Shown here: one piece after another, positions 21,175 through 29,252 of the stretch
How the letters are laid out: every line of letters starts with the position of its first letter
Numbering within the stretch: the stretch's first letter is position 1
Assembly (NCBI GenBank): GCA_947652615.1
Contig: CANTDX010000040.1
Location: forward strand, 1 to 35,521
From: an uncultured Dorea sp.
Lineage (GTDB): Bacteria > Bacillota > Clostridia > Lachnospirales > Lachnospiraceae
DNA: 35,521 nucleotides
Reading direction: 5' to 3'
Translations under genes and position numbers: made by a program
Notes under the pieces: model-generated
What the model was told of the DNA's origin: nothing
Databases searched by the model: none
The model's input: the letters and a program-made list of their open reading frames with translations, nothing else

Positions 21175-22433
21175 TGAAAGCAAAGAGCCGCATACTGATC
21201 CTGCTTTCCTGGATCCACGATATTCTACTTCTGGAAGGAGTTCATGTATTTGCTGCCGCCGTGCAAAATATAAGAGGGCATGAGCTTAGCGTGTTTCTTC
21301 TGAGGGGGCTTACTATGCTTGTTTCGGTGATCCTTTCCTACTTTATCATCTGTAAATGCAAGAATTTATGGCTTTTTCTTGTATTTTCTCTGGCGGTTAC
21401 CTGGGGAATGTGGGTAGTCAGCAGAAGTATATTTATAGGAAGCCTTACGGCTCTAGTGTTTTTGTTTCGCTGCTATGTGAAGCTGAAACAGGGGGAGATT
21501 CGAAGGCGGATGCGGGAATTGCCCGGCGAGGCAGGCGTGCAGGAGAGCCAGCAAGCGTGGGAAGTACCGACGCTGCTGGATTCGCCCAGGATGATACATT
21601 GTCTGATCTTTGTGTTTCTGTACCTGGGTGTGCTTTCATTTCACCGGGATACACTTTTGTATTTGATGTTAGGAATTCTTGGGGCGGAGTTTTGTGTCTG
21701 CCTGGCATATGTCTATCTGGAGAGCCTTGATCAGTTTATACAGGTCAATATCCGCGTTGCGAATCTTCCGGTCCATTCTATGAAAAGAATCGGGACTGCC
21801 ATTCTGTTGTCCGGAATGACCGGGTTTGTTTTGTTCATGCTTCCCGCTGTAATCTATCATGAAGAACCTCTGGCGCAACTCCGGTTTGAGCCGTTGGAGA
21901 TGGGTGGAGGGGAGATCATTTACTACGAAGAGGATGGGGGAAATGATCCGATGCTGGAAGAACTGATGAAGCTTCGGGCACAGGCGAAGGAGACTCCCAA
22001 GTGGCTTAGGCAAGCCTCGGAGGTTCTGTCCGTTCTTGCGCTGATCGGGATTGCTTATCTGGCATTGAGACTGGTCTATGCAGCGCTTCGAAGAGCGGCG
22101 GACGCATTCTCAGATGATGGCGATGAGGTTGTCTTTCTCAGAAAGGAGGACGGCAGGGAAGGAATCAGAAGGCTGCCGAGAGTAATAGTCAGAGAAGGAA
22201 GACTATCTCCCAACAGGAAAATACGGAGATTCTATAAGCGGCTGATCAGGCGTACCTTAAAAGAAAGGCCGCCTGGCTATGAAACACCGCTTGAACTGGA
22301 GATCAGGGCGGGATTGTATGAGGATGGAGATGAGAAGATGCCGAAGATTCACGAATTGTATGAAAAAGCGCGGTATGGAGGGGAGCAGTGTACGAGGGAA
22401 GAAGTAGCTACTTTATCTTGCCTAAGTAGATAG
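21174..22433 (+). CDS. DUF4129-type multi-span membrane protein of the moxR operon
   Basis: A 419-residue protein with several N-terminal spans, a further span near residue 200, a second membrane segment (VLSVLALIGIAYLALRLVY) and a cytosolic tail. The tail contains RRFYKRLIRRTLKERPPGYETPLE, matching the DUF4129 helix set that normally ends transglutaminase-like partners of MoxR/DUF58. I see no transglutaminase core with Cys, His and Asp, so this is a TGase-free version. The ATG at 21174 overlaps the DUF58 stop and has GGGAGG upstream. Its last 26 bases overlap the convergent HxlR gene. Confidence 0.75.
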   Translation: MKAKSRILILLSWIHDILLLEGVHVFAAAVQNIRGHELSVFLLRGLTMLVSVILSYFIICKCKNLWLFLVFSLAVTWGMWVVSRSIFIGSLTALVFLFRCYVKLKQGEIRRRMRELPGEAGVQESQQAWEVPTLLDSPRMIHCLIFVFLYLGVLSFHRDTLLYLMLGILGAEFCVCLAYVYLESLDQFIQVNIRVANLPVHSMKRIGTAILLSGMTGFVLFMLPAVIYHEEPLAQLRFEPLEMGGGEIIYYEEDGGNDPMLEELMKLRAQAKETPKWLRQASEVLSVLALIGIAYLALRLVYAALRRAADAFSDDGDEVVFLRKEDGREGIRRLPRVIVREGRLSPNRKIRRFYKRLIRRTLKERPPGYETPLELEIRAGLYEDGDEKMPKIHELYEKARYGGEQCTREEVATLSCLSR

Positions 22434-22737
22434 TTCCCCAATTACACATTTCGTCAAGGATAGGCGCAAGGGTATTGCCGAAATCTGTCAAAGAATACTC
22501 TGTTTTGGGAGGAACGACGGGATAGACTTTTCGGCTGATCAATCCATCGTTTTCAAGCTCCCGCAATTGCTGTGCCAACATCTTGTCGGTTGCTTTGGGT
22601 ATTAGTCTGTGAAGTTCACTGTATCTCAGGGTTTTTCCCATAAGATGCCAGAGGATCACGGATTTGTATTTTCCGCCGATCAAAGAAATCGTTGCTTCAA
22701 CCGGACAGGTAAAGCTATTCTTACAATTTACACTCAT
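22408..22737 (-). CDS. HxlR-family transcriptional regulator
   Basis: A 109-residue winged-helix regulator. The HxlR signature is complete: C10 in FTCPVEATISLIGGKYKSVI, then LRYSELHRLIPKATDKMLAQ and LRELENDGLISRKVYPVVPP, with the wing ending YSLTDFG. HxlR proteins often respond to reactive electrophiles or aldehydes via the N-terminal Cys. The gene is divergent from a nitroreductase, the usual arrangement for redox-stress pairs, with a palindrome between them. GGAGAG lies 5 bases before the ATG. Confidence 0.93.
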   Translation of the reverse strand: MSVNCKNSFTCPVEATISLIGGKYKSVILWHLMGKTLRYSELHRLIPKATDKMLAQQLRELENDGLISRKVYPVVPPKTEYSLTDFGNTLAPILDEMCNWGTIYLGKIK

Positions 22738-22754
22738 AGAATCTCTCCTAACTA

Positions 22755-22783
22755 ACTTTTTGGATAGTATATACCTAAAAAGT
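22755..22783. promoter_or_regulatory. Palindromic operator between hxlR and the nitroreductase gene
   Basis: ACTTTTT (22755-22761) and AAAAAGT (22777-22783) are perfect inverted arms around a 15-bp core containing TAGTATATA. The site lies just upstream of the nitroreductase -35 and next to the hxlR start, the expected place for an HxlR-type site (inference). Confidence 0.6.
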
Positions 22784-22789
22784 GCATTA

Positions 22790-22817
22790 TTGCTTTATAA
22801 TTTGTTTGGGATATAAT
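22790..22817 (+). promoter_or_regulatory. Predicted nitroreductase promoter
   Basis: TTGCTT (22790-22795) and TATAAT (22812-22817) are separated by 16 bases. A second TATAAT (22796-22801) overlaps the spacer and may be an alternative -10. Confidence 0.5.
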
Positions 22818-22861
22818 TATAGTACAGGGAAACCTGAAAATCAAGTTTAGGAGGAATATAT

Positions 22862-23380
22862 ATGAGTTTTTTAGAAATGGCAGAAGCGAGATATTCAGTT
22901 CGTGATTACACAGACAAAAAGGTAGAGCAGGAAAAACTAAAAAAAATACTTGAGGCCGCTCATGTTGCACCCACTGCGGCAAATAAGCAGCCTGCCCGTC
23001 TGGTCGTTGTACAGGAAGAGGAGGGACTGAAAAAGATCGGAAAGGCCGCGAATATCTATGGAGCACCGCTGGCTATTATCGTTTGTTCCGACCATACCAA
23101 AGCATGGACGCGTCCTTTCGATCAGAAGAAGACTACCGATATAGACGCTACGATCCTGACGGATCATATGATGATGGAGGCGGCTGAACTGGGATTAGGC
23201 TCTGTGTGGATCTGTTATTTTAAGCCGGATGTGATCAGGCAGGAATTTCAGCTTCCTGATACGCTTGAGCCTGTCAATATTTTGGCGATAGGATATGCAA
23301 ATGGAAGTCCTGCAGATCCGAAGCGTCATGTAACACAGCGTATTCCGTTGGACGAGTTGGTTTATTACGAGAATTTGTAG
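22862..23380 (+). CDS. Nitroreductase-family flavoprotein
   Basis: A 172-residue, cytosolic, FMN-dependent NAD(P)H oxidoreductase of the nitroreductase fold. It shows the FMN-binding opening RYSVRDYTDKKV, then HVAPTAANKQPARLVVV, the DHMMMEAAELGLGSVWIC segment and the C-terminal GYANGSP. It is a short member of the family. The substrate may be a quinone, nitro-compound or flavin; none can be chosen. Divergent HxlR and the shared palindrome suggest induction by a redox or electrophile signal. AGGAGG precedes the ATG. A terminator follows. Confidence 0.93.
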   Translation: MSFLEMAEARYSVRDYTDKKVEQEKLKKILEAAHVAPTAANKQPARLVVVQEEEGLKKIGKAANIYGAPLAIIVCSDHTKAWTRPFDQKKTTDIDATILTDHMMMEAAELGLGSVWICYFKPDVIRQEFQLPDTLEPVNILAIGYANGSPADPKRHVTQRIPLDELVYYENL

Positions 23381-23406
23381 ACGTTATTTGTATACTGTAT
23401 TTAATC

Positions 23407-23439
23407 AAGGGAATGTTGCATCCGCATATTCCCTTTTTT
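23407..23439 (+). terminator. Rho-independent terminator after the nitroreductase gene
   Basis: GGGAAT...ATTCCC arms, with a further TGC/GCA pairing across a small bulge, are followed by six T. The element separates nitroreductase from pyrH. Confidence 0.75.
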
Positions 23440-23448
23440 GTATTCATA

Positions 23449-23457
23449 TGATATAAT
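23449..23457 (+). promoter_or_regulatory. Extended -10 promoter of pyrH
   Basis: TGATATAAT matches the extended -10 TGnTATAAT exactly. The -35 position is occupied by the preceding terminator, so the extended element probably carries the promoter. It lies about 60 bases upstream of pyrH. Confidence 0.55.
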
Positions 23458-23517
23458 TTACTGTAAATATGGTTTATGAAGAACATGAAGATAACGCAGA
23501 ATAAGGAGTATGGACTT

Positions 23518-24213
23518 ATGAAGAGAGTATTGTTGAAACTTAGTGGGGAAGCTCTCGCGGGTGATAAGAAGACTGGATTTGACGAGGCAACCTGCATAGG
23601 GGTTGCAAGGCAGGTCAAGAGATTAGTGGATGACGGGATTCAGGTTGCGATCGTGACAGGCGGCGGTAATTTCTGGAGAGGAAGAACCAGTGAGACGATC
23701 GACAGGGTGAAGGCGGACCAGATCGGGATGCTTGCGACGGTGATGAACTGTATCTATGTATCCGATATCTTCCGTTATGCGGGGATGAAGACGGAGGTAT
23801 TTACACCGTTCGTGTGCGGTGCATTTACATCGTTATTCTCGAAGGATGCGGCAGTTGAGGCGCTCGACATGGGGAAGGTTATCTTTTTCGCCGGAGGAAC
23901 GGGTCATCCGTACTTTTCAACCGATACGGGAGCCGTGCTCCGTGCGATAGAGATCGGGGCGGATGCGATGCTGCTTGCGAAGGCGATTGACGGTATCTAT
24001 GACAGTGACCCGAAGGTGAATCCGGAAGCGAAGAAGTATGATGAGATCTCGATTCAGGAGATCATAGACAAGAAGCTTGCGGCAGTGGATCTGACAGCTT
24101 CTATCATGTGCCTGGAGAATAAGATGCCGATGCTGGTGTTCGGGCTGAATGAGGAGAACAGTATCGTAGAGACGATGACAGGAACATTTACAGGGACGAG
24201 GGTTACGGTATAA
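23518..24213 (+). CDS. pyrH: UMP kinase
   Basis: PyrH phosphorylates UMP to UDP with ATP, an essential step of pyrimidine nucleotide synthesis. The 231-residue length is typical for the bacterial enzyme. Motifs include RVLLKLSGEALAG, VTGGGNFWRG, DQIGMLATVMN, FFAGGTGHPYFSTDT and the C-terminal GTFTGTRV. The start is the ATG at 23518, behind AAGGAG; an upstream in-frame ATG (23476) is less likely because the product would then begin well before the conserved MKRVLLKLSG. It is followed by frr, uppS, cdsA, dxr and rseP, a conserved order in Firmicutes. Confidence 0.97.
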   Translation: MKRVLLKLSGEALAGDKKTGFDEATCIGVARQVKRLVDDGIQVAIVTGGGNFWRGRTSETIDRVKADQIGMLATVMNCIYVSDIFRYAGMKTEVFTPFVCGAFTSLFSKDAAVEALDMGKVIFFAGGTGHPYFSTDTGAVLRAIEIGADAMLLAKAIDGIYDSDPKVNPEAKKYDEISIQEIIDKKLAAVDLTASIMCLENKMPMLVFGLNEENSIVETMTGTFTGTRVTV

Positions 24214-24256
24214 ATTACCTCGGAATATAGACTGAGAAGCAAGGAATATCCGAGAG

Positions 24257-24280
24257 TATGATATAAATTATGATATAAAT
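24257..24280 (+). repeat. Tandem 12-bp duplication upstream of frr
   Basis: TATGATATAAAT occurs twice head to tail immediately upstream of the frr ribosome binding site. Each copy contains TGATATAAA, close to an extended -10, so it may be a duplicated weak promoter. Confidence 0.6.
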
Positions 24281-24298
24281 TCAGGGAGGATCAAGATC

Positions 24299-24850
24299 AT
24301 GAATGAAAGATTAAAAGTGTATGAAGAAAAGATGACAAAGACTATGACGAACCTAGACGGCGAGCTAGGAACTATCAGGGCAGGACGTGCGAACCCGAAT
24401 GTACTGAACCGGATCAAGGTTGACTATTACGGAACCCCTTCTCCGATCCAGCAGGTTGCGAATGTGTCCGTGCCGGAGCCTCGTATGATCCAGATTCAGC
24501 CGTGGGAGAAGAATATGTTGAAGGTGATCGAGAAGGCGATCCAGGTATCGGATCTTGGTATTCACCCGACCAACGACGGCTCGATGATCCGATTGGTGTT
24601 CCCGGAGCTTACGGAGGAGCGCAGGAAAGAACTGGTGAAGGATGTTAAGAAGAAGGGAGAAGCAGCGAAGGTTGCGATCCGTAATATCCGACGTGACGGT
24701 AATGATGCGCTTAAGAAGCTTAAGGGTTCCGAGGTGTCAGAAGATGAGATCAAGGATATGGAGACAGAGCTTCAGAAGCTTACGGATAAGTATGTGAAGG
24801 ATGTGGACAAGGCTGTAGACACCAAGTCGAAGGAAGTTATGACGGTTTAG
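24299..24850 (+). CDS. frr: Ribosome recycling factor
   Basis: The 183-residue ribosome recycling factor splits post-termination ribosomes together with EF-G. Its hallmark is GTIRAGRANPNVLNRIKVDY near the N-terminus, followed by PGTPSPIQQ-like YGTPSPIQQVANVSVPEPR and the long helical arm PELTEERRKELVKDVKKKGE. GGGAGG precedes the start. It lies 85 bases after pyrH, with a 12-bp tandem duplication in the gap. Confidence 0.97.
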   Translation: MNERLKVYEEKMTKTMTNLDGELGTIRAGRANPNVLNRIKVDYYGTPSPIQQVANVSVPEPRMIQIQPWEKNMLKVIEKAIQVSDLGIHPTNDGSMIRLVFPELTEERRKELVKDVKKKGEAAKVAIRNIRRDGNDALKKLKGSEVSEDEIKDMETELQKLTDKYVKDVDKAVDTKSKEVMTV

Positions 24851-24869
24851 TGATTTTTTAATGAGAGTG

Positions 24870-24905
24870 GGGGCAGACCAGTAACCTGTGGTGGGGTCTG
24901 TCCCC
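24870..24905 (+). repeat. GC-rich hairpin between frr and uppS
   Basis: GGGGCAGACC (24870-24879) pairs with GGTCTGTCCCC (24895-24905) with a single bulged T. A second, weaker pairing (CGGGGA at 24919-24924 with TCCCCG near 24946-24951) follows. There is no T tract, so it is not an ordinary terminator. It resembles dispersed GGGACAG-type palindromes seen in Clostridia genomes, but that is recollection; it could also be an attenuator or mRNA processing site. Confidence 0.6.
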
Positions 24906-24980
24906 GTTTATGCCGTGTACGGGGATTCATTCGGAGGACAGCTGGTCCCCGATATTAATTTTAAGAAGGAGCAGATGGAT

Positions 24981-25697
24981 ATGGTTATACCGCAGCATGT
25001 AGCGATCATATTGGATGGGAACGGACGCTGGGCGAAATCAAAAGGAATGCCGCGCAATTACGGACATGCCCAGGGGAGTAAGAATGTGGAGAAGATCTGT
25101 GAGGATGCTTACCGTATGGGAATCAAGTATCTGACTGTGTATGCATTTTCCACGGAGAACTGGAACAGGCCGCAGGATGAGGTGGATGCGCTGATGAAGC
25201 TTCTGCGCAATTATATGAAGACCTGTCTGAAGACGGCGGCGAAGAATGATATGAAGATCCGGGTGATCGGTGATGTGACGAGACTGGATGAGGATATACG
25301 CGGCAGGATCGCAGAGCTTGAGGAGTCCACGAAGAACAACGGGGGGCTGAATTTCCAGATTGCGATCAATTATGGGAGCAGGGATGAGATTCTCCGCGCC
25401 GTAAGGAGGCTTGCCAGGGATTGTAAAGAACAGAAGCTTAAACCAGATCAGATTGACGAGAGGATATTTGAGGGTTATCTGGATACTCATGATATCCCGG
25501 ATCCGGATCTGTTGATCCGTACAAGCGGGGAATTGCGGCTATCGAATTATCTGCTGTGGCAGCTTGCGTATACGGAGTTTTATTTTACGGATGTGCACTG
25601 GCCGGATTTCACGAAGGAGGAGCTGATGAAGGCTATTGAGCAGTATAATGCCAGAGACCGGCGTTACGGAGGGGTAAAGGAGGCAGAAGATGTTTAA
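24981..25697 (+). CDS. uppS: Isoprenyl transferase (undecaprenyl diphosphate synthase)
   Basis: A cis-prenyltransferase of 238 residues, making undecaprenyl diphosphate, the lipid carrier for peptidoglycan and other wall polymers. The P-loop-like HVAIILDGNGRWA holds the catalytic D12; YAFSTENWNRP and the C-terminal LLIRTSGELRLSNYLLWQLA carry the diphosphate-binding Arg residues. AAGGAG (24966-24971) is 9 bases from the ATG at 24981 and only 3 from an ATG at 24975, so I prefer 24981. The frame is open upstream through the hairpin region, which I do not count as coding. It overlaps cdsA by 8 bases. Confidence 0.96.
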   Translation: MVIPQHVAIILDGNGRWAKSKGMPRNYGHAQGSKNVEKICEDAYRMGIKYLTVYAFSTENWNRPQDEVDALMKLLRNYMKTCLKTAAKNDMKIRVIGDVTRLDEDIRGRIAELEESTKNNGGLNFQIAINYGSRDEILRAVRRLARDCKEQKLKPDQIDERIFEGYLDTHDIPDPDLLIRTSGELRLSNYLLWQLAYTEFYFTDVHWPDFTKEELMKAIEQYNARDRRYGGVKEAEDV

Positions 25698-26496
25698 GAC
25701 CAGGTTGTTGAGCGGGATCGTGTTGGTGATCGTGCTGATCGCGACGGTAGGATATGGAGGCAATCTGCTGTTTGCGTTTCTTGCCGTGATCAGTGTGATC
25801 GGGATGACAGAATTATATAAGGTAGTCGGTGTGCAGGGAAAGGCGCTGGGGTTTGCAGGATATCTGGCGGCGGTTCTTTATTATGGGCTGCTTTATACGG
25901 AACATATGGAGTATGTGACCATGCTGTCAATTCTGTTCCTTGTCCTTATTATGGCAGTATATGTATTTACATTTCCGGCGTTTCGGGCGGAACAGGTCAT
26001 GACAGTGTTCTTCGGGTTCTTCTATGTGGCGGTCATGCTCTCCTATGTATTCCAGACCAGAGAGCTTGCGGACGGAAGTGTTGTGGTATGGCTGATCTTC
26101 TTAAGCTCTTGGGGGTGCGATACCTGCGCTTACTGTGTGGGAATGCTGATCGGAAAGCGTAAGATGGCTCCGAAGTTAAGTCCGAAGAAGTCCGTGGAAG
26201 GCGGAGTCGGCGGGATTCTCGGCGCGGCCCTTCTCGGCGTAATATTCGCGGCTGCCATGAATCAGTGGGGCGGGACGGATGCCAATCCGCTTCATTATGC
26301 AATGATCTGTGCCGCGGGCGGCGCCATTTCCCAGGTGGGCGATCTGGCGGCTTCCGCGATCAAGCGTAACCATGAGATCAAGGATTACGGGAAGCTGATC
26401 CCGGGCCACGGCGGGATCCTGGACCGGTTTGACAGTGTGATCTTCACGGCGCCGGTGATCTATTATCTGGCAGCCTTATTGGCGGGTAATCTGTAA
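25690..26496 (+). CDS. cdsA: Phosphatidate cytidylyltransferase
   Basis: CdsA makes CDP-diacylglycerol from phosphatidic acid and CTP at the membrane, feeding phosphatidylglycerol and related lipids. The 268-residue protein has about seven to eight spans. It ends with the family signature K-LIPGHGGILDRFDS, including the catalytic Asp residues. It begins inside the end of uppS (8-base overlap), so the two are translationally coupled; dxr follows after 81 bases. Confidence 0.96.
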   Translation: MFKTRLLSGIVLVIVLIATVGYGGNLLFAFLAVISVIGMTELYKVVGVQGKALGFAGYLAAVLYYGLLYTEHMEYVTMLSILFLVLIMAVYVFTFPAFRAEQVMTVFFGFFYVAVMLSYVFQTRELADGSVVVWLIFLSSWGCDTCAYCVGMLIGKRKMAPKLSPKKSVEGGVGGILGAALLGVIFAAAMNQWGGTDANPLHYAMICAAGGAISQVGDLAASAIKRNHEIKDYGKLIPGHGGILDRFDSVIFTAPVIYYLAALLAGNL

Positions 26497-26577
26497 TTGG
26501 AAGCTGCAAGTGTGCGGCAGCACGAATTTTGCGAATGGATGGTTCATATAAATATTGATATACAAGTGAGGTAATAT

Positions 26578-27720
26578 ATGAAGAAGATAGCCATATTAGG
26601 ATCTACGGGTTCGATCGGAACCCAGACGTTAGAGGTTGTCAGGGAGAATGGCGACATCCAGGTGCTCGGTATTGCGGCGGGCAGTAATATCGGTCTTCTG
26701 GAAGAGCAGATACGGGAATTTCACCCGCGGCTGGCCGCAGTCTGGTCCGCAGAGAAAGCGGGAGAGCTCAGAACCAGGATCGCTGATACGGATACCCGTG
26801 TGGTATCAGGAATGGATGGGCTTCTGGAAGTATCAATTATGGAGGATACGGAGATACTAGTTACAGCGGTCGTCGGGATGATCGGACTTCGCCCCACGAT
26901 CGAAGCGATCAAAGCCGGTAAAGACATTGCCCTGGCCAACAAGGAGACGCTTGTTACGGCGGGGCATCTTATCATGCCGCTTGCCAGAGAACATCATGTA
27001 TCCATTCTTCCTGTGGACAGTGAGCACAGCGCGATCTTCCAATCCTTGCAGGGCAATGAGAAGAAGAAGGTTCATAAGATTCTTCTGACGGCTTCCGGCG
27101 GTCCGTTTCGGGGAAAGAAGGAGGAGGAGCTGCTTGAGATCAGGGTTGAGGATGCATTGAAGCATCCGAACTGGGCGATGGGCCGGAAGATCACCATAGA
27201 TTCTTCCACCATGGTCAATAAAGGTCTGGAAGTTATAGAGGCGAAATGGCTGTTCGGAGTCGATGTGGACCAGGTACAGGTCGTGGTGCAGCCTCAGAGC
27301 ATCATCCACTCAATGGTAGAATATGTAGACGGTGCGATCATGGCAGAGCTAGGGACGCCGGATATGAAGCTGCCGATCCAGTATGCGCTTTACTATCCGG
27401 AGAGAAGGTATCTGCCAGGAGAGAGGGTCGATTTCTGGAGCCTTGGAAAGCTGGAATTTGAGAAGCCGGATATGGATACGTTTTATGGACTGAAGTTGGC
27501 ATATGAGGCGGGAGAGAAGGGCGGTTCGCTTCCGACTGTATTTAATGCGGCAAATGAGCTGGCAGTCCGGCAATTTTTGAACCGTGAGATCAAGTATCTC
27601 GAGATCGTGGAGATTATCGAGGACTGTATGCGTGCGCATCAGAATATTGCCAATCCGTCGGTTGAGCAGATATTGGATACGGAAGCGGCAACTTATGACA
27701 GGATCAACAGTAGGAGGTAA
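26578..27720 (+). CDS. dxr: 1-deoxy-D-xylulose 5-phosphate reductoisomerase
   Basis: Dxr converts DXP to methylerythritol 4-phosphate with NADPH, the second step of the MEP isoprenoid pathway that supplies uppS substrates. The NADPH motif is GSTGSIGTQTLEVV at the N-terminus. Metal and substrate motifs are ALANKETLVTAG, PVDSEHSAIFQ and TASGGPF, with KNPNW-like LKHPNWAMGRKITIDSSTM. Length (380) is normal. The gene is cotranscribed with rseP, whose start lies 8 bases downstream. Confidence 0.97.
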   Translation: MKKIAILGSTGSIGTQTLEVVRENGDIQVLGIAAGSNIGLLEEQIREFHPRLAAVWSAEKAGELRTRIADTDTRVVSGMDGLLEVSIMEDTEILVTAVVGMIGLRPTIEAIKAGKDIALANKETLVTAGHLIMPLAREHHVSILPVDSEHSAIFQSLQGNEKKKVHKILLTASGGPFRGKKEEELLEIRVEDALKHPNWAMGRKITIDSSTMVNKGLEVIEAKWLFGVDVDQVQVVVQPQSIIHSMVEYVDGAIMAELGTPDMKLPIQYALYYPERRYLPGERVDFWSLGKLEFEKPDMDTFYGLKLAYEAGEKGGSLPTVFNAANELAVRQFLNREIKYLEIVEIIEDCMRAHQNIANPSVEQILDTEAATYDRINSRR

Positions 27721-27728
27721 CTCATAAT

Positions 27729-28760
27729 TTGGGAATTATATTAGCAATTTTAATCTTTAGTTTTATTGTGTTCTTTCACGAACTGGGACATTTTTTGCTT
27801 GCCAAGATGAATGGCGTGGAGGTAAATGAATTCGCCATTGGGATGGGTCCGGCGATCTATTCTCGTGAATATAAGGGGACGAAGTATGCGGTCAGGATCT
27901 TCCCCATCGGCGGCTTCTGCGCAATGGGGGAGGATGACGAAGTGACGGAATCTCCGAATAATTTCAATAATAAGTCTGTATGGGCGCGGATCTCGGTGAT
28001 TGCGGCAGGACCGATCTTCAATTTCATCCTGGCATTTATATTTTCCGTGATTCTGACTGCCTTGGTCGGATACGATAAGCCGGTGGTAAGCGGGGTGGAA
28101 GAAGGTTATCCAGCTGCCGAGGCAGGGATTCAGGCGGGCGATACCATTGTCAGGATGGGAGGGAAGAGGATTCATCTCTTCCGTGAGGTCAGCGTATACA
28201 ACCAGTTCCATCAAGGAGAAGAGGTGGCGGTCACTTACCGCCGTAACGGGGAAGAGAAGACGGTGACATTGACCCCTAAGGAGGGTAAGGAGCTGGGGTA
28301 TGAGAGGCTTGGGATTTCTTCGTCAGGGTATGTGAAGGCGAACTTTCTGACGGCTATGCAGTATGGCGTCTATGTGGAAAGATTCTGGATCAATACGACT
28401 CTGGAGAGTCTTAAGATGCTTGTTACCGGGAAGGTCGGCATAGATCAGCTCTCGGGTCCGGTGGGAATCGTGGATGTTGTGGATGATTCGTATAAGGAGA
28501 GCAGGTCATATGGGTTTATGGCTGTGCTGGCGCAATTGCTGTATATTGCGATCCTGATATCTGCAAATCTGGGTGTGATGAATCTTCTGCCGCTGCCGGC
28601 GCTGGACGGAGGAAGGCTTGTATTCCTGTTCGCGGAGGCCGTAAGACGCAAGCGCGTCCCGCCGGAGAAGGAAGGGTATGTTCATCTGGTAGGGATTGCA
28701 TGCCTGATGATATTGATGGTATTTGTGATGTTCAATGATATACGGAGAATATTTTTCTAA
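27729..28760 (+). CDS. rseP: RseP/RasP-type intramembrane site-2 protease
   Basis: A 343-residue zinc metalloprotease of the M50 family that cleaves transmembrane substrates such as anti-sigma factors. The catalytic HELGH starts at residue 17 in the first span, a PDZ domain follows (~115-195, VVSGVEEGYPAAEAGIQAGD), and the second motif NLLPLPALDGGRL near the C-terminus supplies the third metal ligand. The start is a TTG at 27729 with AGGAGG (27712-27717) at the end of dxr; no ATG or GTG fits better. It is the last gene of the conserved run. Confidence 0.95.
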   Translation: MGIILAILIFSFIVFFHELGHFLLAKMNGVEVNEFAIGMGPAIYSREYKGTKYAVRIFPIGGFCAMGEDDEVTESPNNFNNKSVWARISVIAAGPIFNFILAFIFSVILTALVGYDKPVVSGVEEGYPAAEAGIQAGDTIVRMGGKRIHLFREVSVYNQFHQGEEVAVTYRRNGEEKTVTLTPKEGKELGYERLGISSSGYVKANFLTAMQYGVYVERFWINTTLESLKMLVTGKVGIDQLSGPVGIVDVVDDSYKESRSYGFMAVLAQLLYIAILISANLGVMNLLPLPALDGGRLVFLFAEAVRRKRVPPEKEGYVHLVGIACLMILMVFVMFNDIRRIFF

Positions 28761-28784
28761 AATGTAGATCGGGAATTTTTTGTC

Positions 28785-28815
28785 TTGACTTAGAGCGAAC
28801 TCCAGATGTTATATT
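28785..28815 (+). promoter_or_regulatory. MerR-type promoter with 19-bp spacer
   Basis: TTGACT (28785-28790) and TATATT (28810-28815) are separated by 19 bases rather than 17. A partial dyad, TAGAG-CGAA-CTCCA, lies in the spacer. Over-long spacers with a dyad are the hallmark of promoters activated by MerR proteins, which untwist the DNA. The merR gene starts 37 bases downstream, implying autoregulation of the merR/reductase unit. Confidence 0.75.
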
Positions 28816-28851
28816 TATTATAATGACACACGAAAGCGAAGAGGTGGAAGC

Positions 28852-29226
28852 ATGACGATCTCAGAGGTAAGTAAGAAATATGGAATCTCACAGGATACGC
28901 TCAGATATTATGAGCGGATCGGAGTCATCCCTCCGGTGAACCGCAACAGAAGCGGCCTGCGGGATTACACGGAGGATGACTGCGGCTGGGTGGAGCTTGC
29001 TGCCTGTATGAGGAGCGCCGGCCTGCCGCTTGAGGCATTGACAGAGTATGTCAGGCTGAGCCGGGAAGGGGATGCTACGATCTCTGACAGAAGGCAGCTT
29101 CTTCTTGAACAGAAGGAACGGCTTCAAGTACAGCTTCGGGTGGTTCAGGAGACCATGGAACGGCTTGATTATAAGATTTCCTGTTATGACAGGGCGATGA
29201 AGACCGGCCGGCTGGTCTGGGACTAA
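28852..29226 (+). CDS. MerR-family transcriptional regulator
   Basis: A 124-residue regulator with the MerR winged helix at the N-terminus (TISEVSKKYGISQDTLRYYE, then GVIPPVNRNRSGLRDYTEDD) and a dimerising coiled coil (LLLEQKERLQVQLRVVQETM). There is no Cys cluster at the C-terminus, so it is unlikely to be a metal sensor. It resembles the aldehyde/electrophile-type (AdhR-like) group that sits next to aldo/keto reductases. It is 26 bases upstream of such a reductase, behind a 19-bp-spacer promoter. The ribosome binding site is GAGGTGG. Confidence 0.93.
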   Translation: MTISEVSKKYGISQDTLRYYERIGVIPPVNRNRSGLRDYTEDDCGWVELAACMRSAGLPLEALTEYVRLSREGDATISDRRQLLLEQKERLQVQLRVVQETMERLDYKISCYDRAMKTGRLVWD

Positions 29227-29252
29227 TTATAAACAAGTAGGAGGAGATAGAT

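Noticed and set aside
24888..24980. N-terminal extension of uppS from a GTG at 24888
   Set aside because: It would translate the hairpin region and place the conserved HVAIILDGNG far from the N-terminus; the AAGGAG before 24981 marks the start.
28441..28760. Several antisense frames in the rseP and cdsA genes
   Set aside because: They overlap strong housekeeping genes and show no motif, ribosome binding site or plausible composition.
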